Shown one piece after another: positions 9,063 to 17,435 of a DNA stretch of 64,000 nucleotides. Both the position numbers and the translations under genes were made by a program. This stretch comes from Candidatus Scalindua sp. (GTDB taxonomy: Bacteria > Planctomycetota > Brocadiia > Brocadiales > Scalinduaceae), in assembly GCA_031316155.1 (NCBI GenBank), contig JALDRB010000003.1, forward strand, positions 251,394-315,393. The letters are read 5' to 3'. Positions within the stretch are counted from its first letter, which is position 1, and each line of letters starts with the position of its first letter. The notes under the pieces are model-generated. The model saw only the letters and a list, made by a program, of their open reading frames with translations. It did no database searches and was not told where the DNA came from.

Positions 9063-10391
9063 TTAATCATTGTAAGCCCTCATTCCGGGTGATACATTGA
9101 GATACCGCAAGCTCTGTTCAGCGATTTTTCTGAAAGTTGGTGCGCATACGGTGCCTCCATAACAAAATTCACCGCCCGGCTTATCCGCAATAATACAAAG
9201 CACAAATGCAGGGTCATCAGCTGGTACAAAGCCAATAATACTGGCAATATATCCGTGACTGCCGTAACGCCTTGGATAACCCTCGCCAAGTTTTTGTGCC
9301 GTTCCTGTTTTTCCACATACTTCAAACCCTTCAATCATGGCTTCTGATGCCGTGCCTTCAGGAGTAACTGCTTTTTTAAGGGCTTCAACAGCATCTGTAA
9401 CTGCTTTTTCTCCGGCAACCACACGTTTTACGTTCGGTTTACCGGTGAAGAGTGTCTCACCGTTACGGGAATCAACGACACGATCAACGAGATGCAACTG
9501 CATCATTTCTCCACGGTTAGCCAGCGCGCAGTATGCCTGCACTACCTGAATACACGTCATAGTGTAGTCATAGCCTAAGGCTACCGAAACAGTATGATTG
9601 AGATTGTCTATCGGCCGGAATTCACCCGTTGATTCGGCAGGCAACCCGATACCGGTCGGCTCTCCGATTCCAAAGTGTTCCAGGGTCTGATACATCCGCC
9701 CATTCCCCATAACTCTGGCAAGATGTGCTATACCAATGTTCTCGGATTTCTGAACAATTTGCCACACCGGCATGCTCTGTTTCTTCAGTTCTGAATCAGG
9801 AACTTCAAATTGCCCGATCATAATGTCAGAAGATAAACATGTTTTACTCTGATAATCATTTCTCACCGGTGAGGTCAAGGATACCACACCAGAATCCAGG
9901 GCACCGCATACGATGACGGGCATCATTAACTGGGCAGGTTCGAAAGTATCTTCTACCATATGATTTCGGTACCGGCCTGGAGTGTTTTTACCCGAATCTT
10001 CATCGGCATGAGATTGTTGTACCATTGCCAGTATTGCGCCAGTTTTCGGATCTGCCATAACAGCCCAGGCGTATTTGGGGCGATGTTCTGAAATCAGTGT
10101 TGCCAGTTCACTCTCTGCAATGGATTGAAGCGGTTCGTGAATGGTCAGATACACGGTATTGCCATGAAATTCCGGAAGAGTAAAGGTGTTGTACCCACCC
10201 GGGGAGTTACGTACCAGTGGTTTGCCGGTGATATCATAGATCTCCCCGGTATTTTTTTCTCTTGGTATCTCATCATCGGCACACAGCTCTGCTCCTTCCG
10301 ATAAAGGTACGTGATAAAAATTTCCCGGATTTCCCAGGAAAGCGAGCAGGAAACAAGAGAGTGTTAAGATGTATATGGCTGACATTTTCAT
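9063..10391 (-). CDS. penicillin-binding-protein-like transpeptidase without catalytic Ser/Lys
   Basis: The 442 residues have an N-terminal membrane segment (about 3-20) and a transpeptidase-like domain of the FtsI/PBP2 class. Of the three active-site motifs, SxN (Ser216-Glu217-Asn218) and KTG (361-363, in CGKTGTAQK) are present. The first, normally EPGSTFK, is EPAQLMM at 151-157: the nucleophile Ser is Gln154 and the Lys is Met157. It can thus hardly acylate substrate or penicillin. The N-terminal dimerisation region is short against about 580 residues in FtsI. It may be a structural or regulatory pseudoenzyme in a division or wall complex. The gene stands alone, divergent from the MntA/HepT pair. 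Confidence 0.85.
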   Translation of the reverse strand: MKMSAIYILTLSCFLLAFLGNPGNFYHVPLSEGAELCADDEIPREKNTGEIYDITGKPLVRNSPGGYNTFTLPEFHGNTVYLTIHEPLQSIAESELATLISEHRPKYAWAVMADPKTGAILAMVQQSHADEDSGKNTPGRYRNHMVEDTFEPAQLMMPVIVCGALDSGVVSLTSPVRNDYQSKTCLSSDIMIGQFEVPDSELKKQSMPVWQIVQKSENIGIAHLARVMGNGRMYQTLEHFGIGEPTGIGLPAESTGEFRPIDNLNHTVSVALGYDYTMTCIQVVQAYCALANRGEMMQLHLVDRVVDSRNGETLFTGKPNVKRVVAGEKAVTDAVEALKKAVTPEGTASEAMIEGFEVCGKTGTAQKLGEGYPRRYGSHGYIASIIGFVPADDPAFVLCIIADKPGGEFCYGGTVCAPTFRKIAEQSLRYLNVSPGMRAYND

Positions 10392-10558
10392 TCATATTTT
10401 CCTCGATAGATGGTGACAGGCAGATATTTTCAAGAGTAATAACGGAGCATTATAACGATTTCTTACAAAAAAACATCTTGAATTCCCGGAGAGGGAACAG
10501 GAGTTTGCTAGAGAGATTCAGATTGATTTTACACATCATACATGGTACTGTTTTTGGA

Positions 10559-10954
10559 ATGACAATAAACGAAATTGCACACACCATAGAGCCCATTATT
10601 TCATCACATCCGGAAATCAAACTCGTTTACCTATTTGGTTCACAGGTTACCGGGAATACCGGTGCTCTGAGTGATTATGATTTCGCTTTTTATATAAATA
10701 TAAAAGATACGAAAAGGCTTTATGACCTGAGATTTATTCTCATGGATGAAATAAGCATGGCACTCAAGACGGACAAAATAGACATACTCATTCTTAATAT
10801 AATTGAATCACCGGAACTGAAGTACAAGATTATCAGTGACGGTATACTCCTGTTCAAAAAAGAACCATACAAGGTTCTGGTTGAGCCAAGGATACTCAAC
10901 GAGTATTTCGATTTCCATGACCTTTTAGTCCGATATAATCTGACAAAAACCTGA
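10559..10954 (+). CDS. mntA: MntA-like nucleotidyltransferase antitoxin
   Basis: ATG 10559 gives a 131-residue MNT protein. The motif GSQVTGNTGALSDYDFAF carries the GS and D-x-D residues of minimal nucleotidyltransferases. In characterised MntA-HepT pairs this enzyme adds AMP to a tyrosine of the HEPN toxin and silences it. HepT follows after 8 bases. A longer frame reaches back into the PBP gene on the other strand and is not the real start. Confidence 0.85.
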   Translation: MTINEIAHTIEPIISSHPEIKLVYLFGSQVTGNTGALSDYDFAFYINIKDTKRLYDLRFILMDEISMALKTDKIDILILNIIESPELKYKIISDGILLFKKEPYKVLVEPRILNEYFDFHDLLVRYNLTKT

Positions 10955-10962
10955 ACTATCTC

Positions 10963-11382
10963 ATGACAGATCTCACCGTTATCGAAAACAAGATCAGCGC
11001 TGTTCATAAATATCTGAAAATACTTGAAAGATATAAACAGTTTACTCAAAAGGAAATTATTAATGACATAGACAGGAAAGGAGCCCTCGAACGATATCTC
11101 TATCTCATCATGCAGGCAACGATCGATTTATCCGAAGCCGTGATTGCTTACAAAAACCTGAGAAAACCTTCCACCATGAGCGAATCATTTCATATTCTTC
11201 GGGAAGAGAAGATTATAACCTCAGATCTGGCTGGTGAAATGATAAAGATGACAGGATGCCGTAATGTGATTGCACACGATTATGAAAAACTGAATTATGA
11301 GATACTCTATGATGTCCTTCAAAATAGATTGGTCTATATAGAAGCGTTTGTGGCTGAAATTAAAAATTGTCTTGATACTTAA
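10963..11382 (+). CDS. hepT: HepT-like HEPN ribonuclease toxin
   Basis: The 139-residue helical protein of the DUF86 class has CRNVIAHDYEKLNYEILY, which holds the R-x4-H ribonuclease motif followed by the tyrosine region that MntA modifies. It is the toxin partner of the gene just upstream. Length and order (MNT first, HEPN second) are typical of functional modules. Confidence 0.9.
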   Translation: MTDLTVIENKISAVHKYLKILERYKQFTQKEIINDIDRKGALERYLYLIMQATIDLSEAVIAYKNLRKPSTMSESFHILREEKIITSDLAGEMIKMTGCRNVIAHDYEKLNYEILYDVLQNRLVYIEAFVAEIKNCLDT

Positions 11383-11612
11383 TTCCTGAAAACATATGGT
11401 TTGGACAGGAAACTGTTATTTCTAAATGCAGTAGGGAAGGCAGTGAGTTGAGCGATATTCATACAAAGGAATAGCATAAAGCCCTGGCCAATACAATCTT
11501 TATGTTTATTGCAGGAAGGTTTATAGCGGATATTCGGCATATTATTCTACATTAGAGAAGAAACGGTATAGGGGAGAGCCGGTTTTCAACTTTTGAAATA
11601 CCTGGATTAATT
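11383..11612. other. intergenic stretch, no gene seen
   Basis: Between hepT and the next nucleotidyltransferase I see no frame, repeat or strong hairpin. Confidence 0.4.
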
Positions 11613-12129
11613 ATGGGAGAAAGCACTGCTTAAATTTGAAGAGTTATTTTCCGCATTAAATAAGAGGAGAGTCAGATATCTGGTTGTTGGCGGAATTGCG
11701 GTTAATCTTTACGGAATAGAGAGGGCAACGGCCGATATTGACCTTGTGGTAGATCTGGAGGAAAGTAATCTTCAGGAATTTGTCAAGGCCGTAAAAGGGC
11801 TCAATTTTAAGCCAAAGATTCCTGTACCTCTGGAAGATTTTACTGATAAGGGGAAGAGAGAAAGCTGGGTCAAAGAAAAGGGAATGATGGTATTCAGTCT
11901 TTTTGATCCGCGAAATCCATACTTTCTTCTGGATGTATTTGTAATAGAGCCTTTTGATTTTAACAAGGAGTATAAGGCAAAAAGAGAGATGAAGTCCGGA
12001 AAGGTTAAAATTCCGCTAATTTCTTTAGATCACCTCGTAAAAATGAAAGAAAAGGCCGGTAGACCACAAGATATCTCTGATGTGTTTTACTTGAAAAAAA
12101 TAGAAGGGGAATGGCAGAATGAAAAGTGA
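11613..12129 (+). pseudogene. nucleotidyltransferase (DUF6036/AbiEii-like), frameshifted at its start codon
   Basis: The reading frame encodes KALLKFEELFSALNKRR, YLVVGGIAVNLYG and RATADIDLVVDLEE, the GG and D-x-D core of this family, and ends at 12129. It has no usable start. ATG 11613 reads MGESTA-stop, but removing one G from its GGG run gives MEKALLKFEELF, a perfect N-terminus. So the gene has a one-base insertion or a sequencing error. The GTG at 11746 would cut off the catalytic motifs and cannot be the true start. Probably the antitoxin-like partner of the small gene that overlaps its end. Confidence 0.75.
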
Positions 12130-12283
12130 TCCTTTACTCTATTATAAGACGAAAGCGGATATAGATGCATACCGAAAGAAACCTGTGAGAGAAAAACTCA
12201 CATGGCTTGAAGCACAGATGGAGTTCTTTTACAAGGCAATGCCTGAAAAGGCAAAAAGGATAAGGGAAAGGCTTTTATCATAA
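12119..12283 (+). CDS. small basic partner protein of the nucleotidyltransferase
   Basis: A 54-residue charged helical protein (MKSDPLLYYKTKADIDAY ... MEFFYKAMPEKAKRIRERL) starts inside the last codons of the nucleotidyltransferase (11-base overlap), indicating translational coupling. I do not recognise a named family, but such tiny genes commonly trail nucleotidyltransferases of this type. It may be a toxin, antitoxin or structural partner. Confidence 0.6.
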   Translation: MKSDPLLYYKTKADIDAYRKKPVREKLTWLEAQMEFFYKAMPEKAKRIRERLLS

Positions 12284-12385
12284 ACTGAAAATTGGTTAAT
12301 TAAATGTAAAGATTTAGGATATATAGACAACACTATCTTCGAAACGAGAGTGAGTGTAATAATTGAAATATTACTATAAAATATT

Positions 12386-12666
12386 ATGTCGGATGTGAAT
12401 CAAAAAGAGGTTTCAGAGAACTGGGCAGAGCGGGGATTTAGCTGTGATCTCTGGCAGATAAGCCCGGTCAGCGATGGGAGAACTTTGTTCATGAAACTGA
12501 AGAAGTGGTTATTCTCCTTGAGGGTACTATGGAGTTTGAAGTAGATGGAAAGCTATATCATCCAAAGAGAGGTGAGGAATTATTAATTCCGGCAAAAACA
12601 GTGCATTCTGCCAGAAATATCGGGAAAACTACTGCACGCTGGCTGTATGGTTACAGGAACGTTTAA
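12386..12666 (+). pseudogene. cupin domain protein, frameshifted
   Basis: The first 24 codons (ENWAERGFSCDLWQ) and the later part in another frame (PGQRWENFVHETEEVVILLEG, then ELLIPAKTVHSARNIG and ARWLYGYRNV) together make one small cupin. A single missing G after 12457 would turn Q-I-S into Q-D-K-PGQ, the family sequence. Cupins of this type are small metal-binding beta barrels. Function unknown; inactive if the base is truly absent. Confidence 0.8.
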
Positions 12667-12728
12667 CGCGTATCTTTGTTTTGCATTTATTGTTATTGAG
12701 GTAGATACTGGCTTGCCAAAACGTTTGT

Positions 12729-13430
12729 ATGAAAAATATAAAATATGGGAACATCAGACGTTCTATTCGTTTGAAGGGATATGATTATGCACAGGCAGGT
12801 GCGTATTTTGTAACAATATGTATTCAGGATCGATTGCAGATATTTGGTGAAGTAACAAATGGTAAAATGTTTATGAATAATGTTGGGGAGATGGCAGATA
12901 AATGGTGGTCAAAATTGCCTGAGAAATTTCCTGCGATTGTGTTAGATGGATATATCATAATGCCGAACCATATGCATGGAATAATCATAATTAATCAACC
13001 ATCCGTACCCGTAGGGGCAGACCCACGTGTCTGCCCTGGTTTGGACAAACATACGGATGATAATACGGACGAATACACGGGTGTAGATACGGACAAACAC
13101 ACGGGTGGAAACACGGGCAAACACATGGGTTTGCCCCTACAGAGGGTTATACAATGGTTTAAAACCATGACAACAAATGAATATATCAGAAACGTTAATA
13201 ACACTGATTGGAAACCGTTTAACAAACGTTTCTGGCAAAGGAATTATTATGAACATATCATCAGAAATGAAAAGGAATTAAACCGTATTCAAGAATACAT
13301 TTTACATAATCCCATACAGTGGCAATTCGACAGGGAAAATCCGGATTACGTTTGGGATAAAAATTATGACATGAAATGGAACCATATTGAAAATATGGTA
13401 TCTGGTAAAAAAACTCACAAAGATATGTAA
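12729..13430 (+). CDS. REP-associated tyrosine transposase (RAYT, Y1 family)
   Basis: The protein has the Y1_Tnp start (RLKGYDYAQAGAYFVTICI), the HUH metal site in MPNHMHGIIII and the nucleophile region FWQRNYYEHIIRNEKEL. RAYTs cut and move REP palindromes in single-stranded DNA. Residues about 95-138 are not transposase sequence: they are a translated REP unit (DNA 13011-13140) with repeats such as DKHTGGNTGKH, lying in frame between HUH and the tyrosine. A second REP unit follows the stop by 13 bases. The insertion may sit in a surface loop and be tolerated. Confidence 0.9.
   Translation: MKNIKYGNIRRSIRLKGYDYAQAGAYFVTICIQDRLQIFGEVTNGKMFMNNVGEMADKWWSKLPEKFPAIVLDGYIIMPNHMHGIIIINQPSVPVGADPRVCPGLDKHTDDNTDEYTGVDTDKHTGGNTGKHMGLPLQRVIQWFKTMTTNEYIRNVNNTDWKPFNKRFWQRNYYEHIIRNEKELNRIQEYILHNPIQWQFDRENPDYVWDKNYDMKWNHIENMVSGKKTHKDM
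13011..13140 (+). repeat. REP unit inside the transposase gene
   Basis: The 130 bases begin GTAGGGGCAGACCCACGTGT and end in the near complement TTTGCCCCTAC, with degenerate inner copies of GGACAAACACACGGGTG. It keeps the transposase frame open. Confidence 0.85.
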
Positions 13431-13443
13431 TACCGTTAATGCC

Positions 13444-13594
13444 ATAGGGGCAGACCCACGTGTCTGCCCAAAACCCTGTCCAATAAAGAATTATCATGGC
13501 AAACACATGGATGGTTATAAGGACGAACACACGGGTGGAAATAAGGGCAAACACGTAGGTCGAAATACGGGCAGACACGTGAGTCTGCCCCTAC
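13444..13594 (+). repeat. REP unit behind the transposase gene
   Basis: The 151 bases start with AGGGGCAGACCCACGTGTCT and end with GTGAGTCTGCCCCTAC, the reverse complement with one change, so the whole can fold as a long hairpin. Inner segments repeat GGGCAAACACGTGGGT-like words. Its last 4 bases overlap the end of the methyltransferase gene on the minus strand; the hairpin may end transcription from both sides. Confidence 0.85.
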
Positions 13595-14508
13595 GGAAGT
13601 CGGTTCATATGTTCAACCAGATACCTGAGGTGTTCTCCGTTCGTACCGCAACACCCGCCCAGTATGGTTATGTTATAGTCTCTGTTAAGGGATATCATAC
13701 GCTCTCCCCAGTCCGGGATACTGCTTACCTGAAGGTCTTCAGCACCATCGAGGCTTGAGTGATCTCTGTCAGAGGCGTTCGCCTGGTACCCTATCAGTCG
13801 TGATAAAACATTTTCAGTTTCTCTCTCCGGTCTGAAAAAAGAGGGGTGGGAACAGTTTATCATAAACCCATCCGGTGGTCTTGTGCACGAGGAGTCGATG
13901 GCCCTGAATGCATCATCGAGGGAAGTTCCATCGATTAAGCGTCCTGTTCTGTCAATTACAAAACTCAGTATGTAAGGTATGGTCAAGGGAGACATGATTT
14001 GTGCAATACCCTCTGCTTCAGATACAGCAGGAAGGGAAGCCGCGAAAATAAAATCCACACCTCCCTGAATGAGTTTGTCTACCTGCCATTGGTGAAACTG
14101 GGCAGCTTCCTCAGGAGAGAGAGCTTCCTCAGCTTTATAGCAATCATTTTTACAGCCGATTAAACCACCGATCACGATTTTTTCAGAGTCACAGGCATGT
14201 TTCTTCCTTATCTCTTTCATAAACGTTACTGCATCAGCGTTTACATCTCTTCTGATCTGGAAAGATTCCACTCTCTCCCTGTTTGCCCGCCATGTCGGAG
14301 TGAAAATCAGGAAAGGGACTTGTGTGTTTCTCTGTATTGCGAAGTATTCATCATAAATCAACTCGATCTCTTTTTTCCCGATTTCATCATATATGAGCAG
14401 AGAGTGTTCGAGACTCGGATGCAGGCAGACATTCTCCGACCGCCTCAGCCTTTCCAGCACGGCAAATTCTGTTAATATATACGGGTATGTATTTAAAAGT
14501 TGTTTCAT
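13591..14508 (-). CDS. homocysteine S-methyltransferase family protein
   Basis: The 305-residue barrel protein carries the zinc ligands of the MetH/MmuM/BHMT family: Cys in FMINCSH and the pair in LGGCCGTNGEHL near the end. Members transfer a methyl group from S-methylmethionine, betaine or another donor to homocysteine; the donor cannot be read from the sequence. The N-terminal TEFAVLERLR replaces the usual DGG-TEL. The stop lies in the REP palindrome. It is a single gene on this strand. Confidence 0.8.
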   Translation of the reverse strand: MKQLLNTYPYILTEFAVLERLRRSENVCLHPSLEHSLLIYDEIGKKEIELIYDEYFAIQRNTQVPFLIFTPTWRANRERVESFQIRRDVNADAVTFMKEIRKKHACDSEKIVIGGLIGCKNDCYKAEEALSPEEAAQFHQWQVDKLIQGGVDFIFAASLPAVSEAEGIAQIMSPLTIPYILSFVIDRTGRLIDGTSLDDAFRAIDSSCTRPPDGFMINCSHPSFFRPERETENVLSRLIGYQANASDRDHSSLDGAEDLQVSSIPDWGERMISLNRDYNITILGGCCGTNGEHLRYLVEHMNRLP

Positions 14509-14584
14509 GCGTTTATGCAGAGCTTTTAATGTTGCCTAAGATTGTCGGAGAGTAAGAAACCCGGCCGGATGACTCGCACGGATA

Positions 14585-14780
14585 AGCACCAAATAATAAA
14601 TTCCAAATAACAAACAAATCACAATAAACAAAAAAAAAATTCCAAACAGACTGGTTTTGATCATTTCTGACTGTCTACAGGCAAGCAAACATTGGAATTT
14701 GTAATTTGTTTGTTGTTTGTGATTTGAGATTTGCCCGTCCGAACGGATTCATCCGGGCGGGTAATTTTATAACTCCTGTT
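14585..14780. repeat. dispersed AT-rich inverted repeat, copy 1
   Basis: Left arm: AAGCACCAAATAATAAATTC, then AAATAACAAACAAATCACAA. Right arm: GGAATTTGTAATTTGTTTGT, GTTTGTGATTTGAGATTTG. The arms are complementary around a variable centre. It continues into a conserved tail with AACTCCTGTTTGGTTCTG. Related copies lie at 19306-19490, 25835-26180, 29325-29515 and 61551-61800. Confidence 0.8.
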
Positions 14781-14836
14781 TGGTTCTGGCTCGCCCAGAT
14801 TACGCATAATTAATGTGCAGGGATTTTGCCGACGGC

Positions 14837-17431
14837 CTAACGTGCATTTTGCTCTTCTTTGTCAAACAGCTGCAGCTGTTCCAGATCTTCGTTTTCTGTG
14901 CTCATAGTTTCAGGTTCCTCACTTTCAACCGGTGTGACGTTTACTACCTCATAATTACTGATGAGGTTTCCTCGAGCCTTATACCCTTTAATATCGACGA
15001 GACTATTTAAGTGAACGACATCACTGCGCTTCTCTTTTTTCCGGCCGAAGAGATATTCTATCCTGGCTTTGGGGTCTGCCTCGGTGGTGACTATAACAGG
15101 GACATTGTCCTTTCCACCGGCCATAAACTGCAGAGAAGTGCCAATGGAACTGTTCTGCAAGACGAAGCGTTTCACGTAAAACTTTCTTGGTTCTCCATTA
15201 ACGTGTACGACAGTGATGATGGTTTCAGGTTTCTCTTTTTCGATTAAGACAATCTTATCTGTATCATAACGATTGGTTAATTCGAAGCTTGTCACTTCCA
15301 GTGTGCCGTCTTTGCTGGCAACCAGGATACTGTCTTCTCCTTCAAATTTCCCCAGAAATCTGCCACGCTTCTCTCTGTTGAGTCTGCCGACTGTTTCGTC
15401 ATACCAGATGTCGAGTCCACCCTGAGTGGATGTTCCGGCTTTTTTATGAGCAATTTTGCGTACCGGGTATTTTGTAAGTCTGTTGCCTCTTGAAGAGCGT
15501 CCCTTTACGGCCAGACCGGCAAAATCAAAATCGAAAAGCAATTTGCGTGCTGAGCATCCGGGGCGCAGTGATACTGCAACAACTTCTGATTCGCCGTTTG
15601 GATTAGCACTGAAATAAAGCACCCTCGACCCCTTCGTGCCTGAGGTCAGGTCATAGAGTTTGTCATAGGTGACTGAGGTAACGGCGAAGCGTTTGACAAA
15701 ACTGGCGCCATCTTTACCATCCCGATAAATAAGGTGGTAAATCATGCGATTATCATTCTTCCTCCAGACCTGGGCGTGAATAATATCTTTGCCGATAAAT
15801 GTCTTTTCGGAGATCCGGGTGACCAGAAAAGTACCGTCGGCCAGAAAAACAATTACTGCATCAATATCGGAACAATCACCGATGTATTCCTCTTTCTTCA
15901 GTCCATAACCGATGAAGCCATCCCGGCGGTTCATATACAGTTTCTGGTTGGCAACTGCAACCTGTGATATCTGAATGGTGTCAAAATTGCGAATCGCGGT
16001 CTTCCGCTCTCTTCCCTTTCCGTACTTTTTTATGAGATTCTCAAAATAGGTAATAGCGTAATTAACAAGATTTCTCAGATCATATTTGACCTGTTTTATT
16101 TCACTTTTCAGTTCCCTGATAACCTCATCTGCCTGAAAGGAATCGTATCGGGAGATCCGCTTGATTTTGATTTCCGTCAGCTTGGTGATATCTTCCTCGG
16201 TAATTTTTCTGAGAAACATATCTTTATAGGGATCAAGGCCGTTGTGAATCGCCTGGATTACGGCTTTCCAGGTTTCACACTCTTCAATGTCCCGATAGAC
16301 TCTTTTTTCGATAAAAATTTTTTCTAATGATGAAAAGTGCAGCTTTTCCTGCAGTTCTTCAAGCTTGATTTTCAGTTCGCGTTTGAGCAGCTCGACAGTG
16401 TGATTTGTGGTGATTGTCAGGATTTCATTCACGCTGTAAAAATGGGGTTTATCATCGATTATGACACAGGCATTGGGAGATATGGAAACTTCGCACTCGG
16501 TAAAGGCGTAGAGGGCATCAATAGTCATGTCGGGAGAGACGTGACTCGGCAGCTCGATCACTATCTCCACATCTTTAGCAGTGTTGTCAACCACCCGTTT
16601 GATCTTGATCTTGTTGTTTTCGCTGGCTTTTACGATTGAAACCATTACACTCGTCGTTGTGGTGGTGTAAGGTATATCGCGGATGACAAGTGATTTTTTT
16701 CCTGTATTTTCTATTTTAGCTCTGACACGTATTTTGCCCCCGCGCTGGCCATCATTATAATTGGAGACATCTACCATTCCACCGGTTGGAAAATCCGGAA
16801 ACAGATTCGTTTTTTTCCCGCGCAACACATCTATCGAAGCCTCAAGCAGTTCAACAAAATTGTGAGGCATAATCTTTGTTGACAAACCAACGGCGATTCC
16901 ATCCGTACCCTGTGCCAAAAGGAGTGGAAATTTTATCGGTAAAAGGACTGGTTCTTTTTTTCTGCCGTCATAAGAGAGTCGCCATTCGGTGATCTGGTTA
17001 TTAAAAGCGACGTCAAGGGCAAACCGGGAAAGACGGGCTTCTATGTAGCGGGCTGCAGCGGCTGAGTCACCGGTACGGATATCTCCCCAGTTTCCCTGAG
17101 TATCGATGAGCAGCTCTTTTTGCCCCAGGTTAACCAGTGCATCTCCGATTGCGGCATCACCATGAGGATGGTACTGCATGGTGTGTCCGATGATATTTGC
17201 CGCTTTATTAAAGCGTCCATCGTCCATCTGTTTCATTGAATGGAGAATACGACGCTGGACAGGTTTTAAACCGTCCAGCAGGGCAGGTACCGCACGTTCC
17301 AGGATGACGTACGATGCATATTCCAGGAACCAGTTGCTGTACATTTCCGAAACATGAAGAGCTTCATGCATATCGTTGTTGCCACCGGGTCTCGCTTTGG
17401 ATTTTTTCTTCTGTTTTTTTTCTTTCGGCAT
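14837..17431 (-). CDS. parC: DNA topoisomerase IV subunit A, Bacteroidota-like
   Basis: The 864 residues show the type IIA cleavage core: KPVQRRILHSM, YHPHGDAAI and AAARYIEARLS with catalytic Tyr129. The C-terminal third follows as a beta-propeller-like domain (GGKDNVPVIVTTE near the end) and an acidic tail. The basic N-terminus and the overall sequence recall ParC of Bacteroidota rather than the usual GyrA. It breaks and rejoins the DNA duplex in the heterotetramer with ParE. It follows parE after 4 bases in one operon. Confidence 0.9.
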   Translation of the reverse strand: MPKEKKQKKKSKARPGGNNDMHEALHVSEMYSNWFLEYASYVILERAVPALLDGLKPVQRRILHSMKQMDDGRFNKAANIIGHTMQYHPHGDAAIGDALVNLGQKELLIDTQGNWGDIRTGDSAAAARYIEARLSRFALDVAFNNQITEWRLSYDGRKKEPVLLPIKFPLLLAQGTDGIAVGLSTKIMPHNFVELLEASIDVLRGKKTNLFPDFPTGGMVDVSNYNDGQRGGKIRVRAKIENTGKKSLVIRDIPYTTTTTSVMVSIVKASENNKIKIKRVVDNTAKDVEIVIELPSHVSPDMTIDALYAFTECEVSISPNACVIIDDKPHFYSVNEILTITTNHTVELLKRELKIKLEELQEKLHFSSLEKIFIEKRVYRDIEECETWKAVIQAIHNGLDPYKDMFLRKITEEDITKLTEIKIKRISRYDSFQADEVIRELKSEIKQVKYDLRNLVNYAITYFENLIKKYGKGRERKTAIRNFDTIQISQVAVANQKLYMNRRDGFIGYGLKKEEYIGDCSDIDAVIVFLADGTFLVTRISEKTFIGKDIIHAQVWRKNDNRMIYHLIYRDGKDGASFVKRFAVTSVTYDKLYDLTSGTKGSRVLYFSANPNGESEVVAVSLRPGCSARKLLFDFDFAGLAVKGRSSRGNRLTKYPVRKIAHKKAGTSTQGGLDIWYDETVGRLNREKRGRFLGKFEGEDSILVASKDGTLEVTSFELTNRYDTDKIVLIEKEKPETIITVVHVNGEPRKFYVKRFVLQNSSIGTSLQFMAGGKDNVPVIVTTEADPKARIEYLFGRKKEKRSDVVHLNSLVDIKGYKARGNLISNYEVVNVTPVESEEPETMSTENEDLEQLQLFDKEEQNAR

Positions 17432-17435
17432 GTTC

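Noticed and set aside
10262..10558. N-terminal extension of the MntA frame
   Set aside because: It overlaps the PBP-like gene on the other strand and adds no domain; ATG 10559 begins the family sequence.
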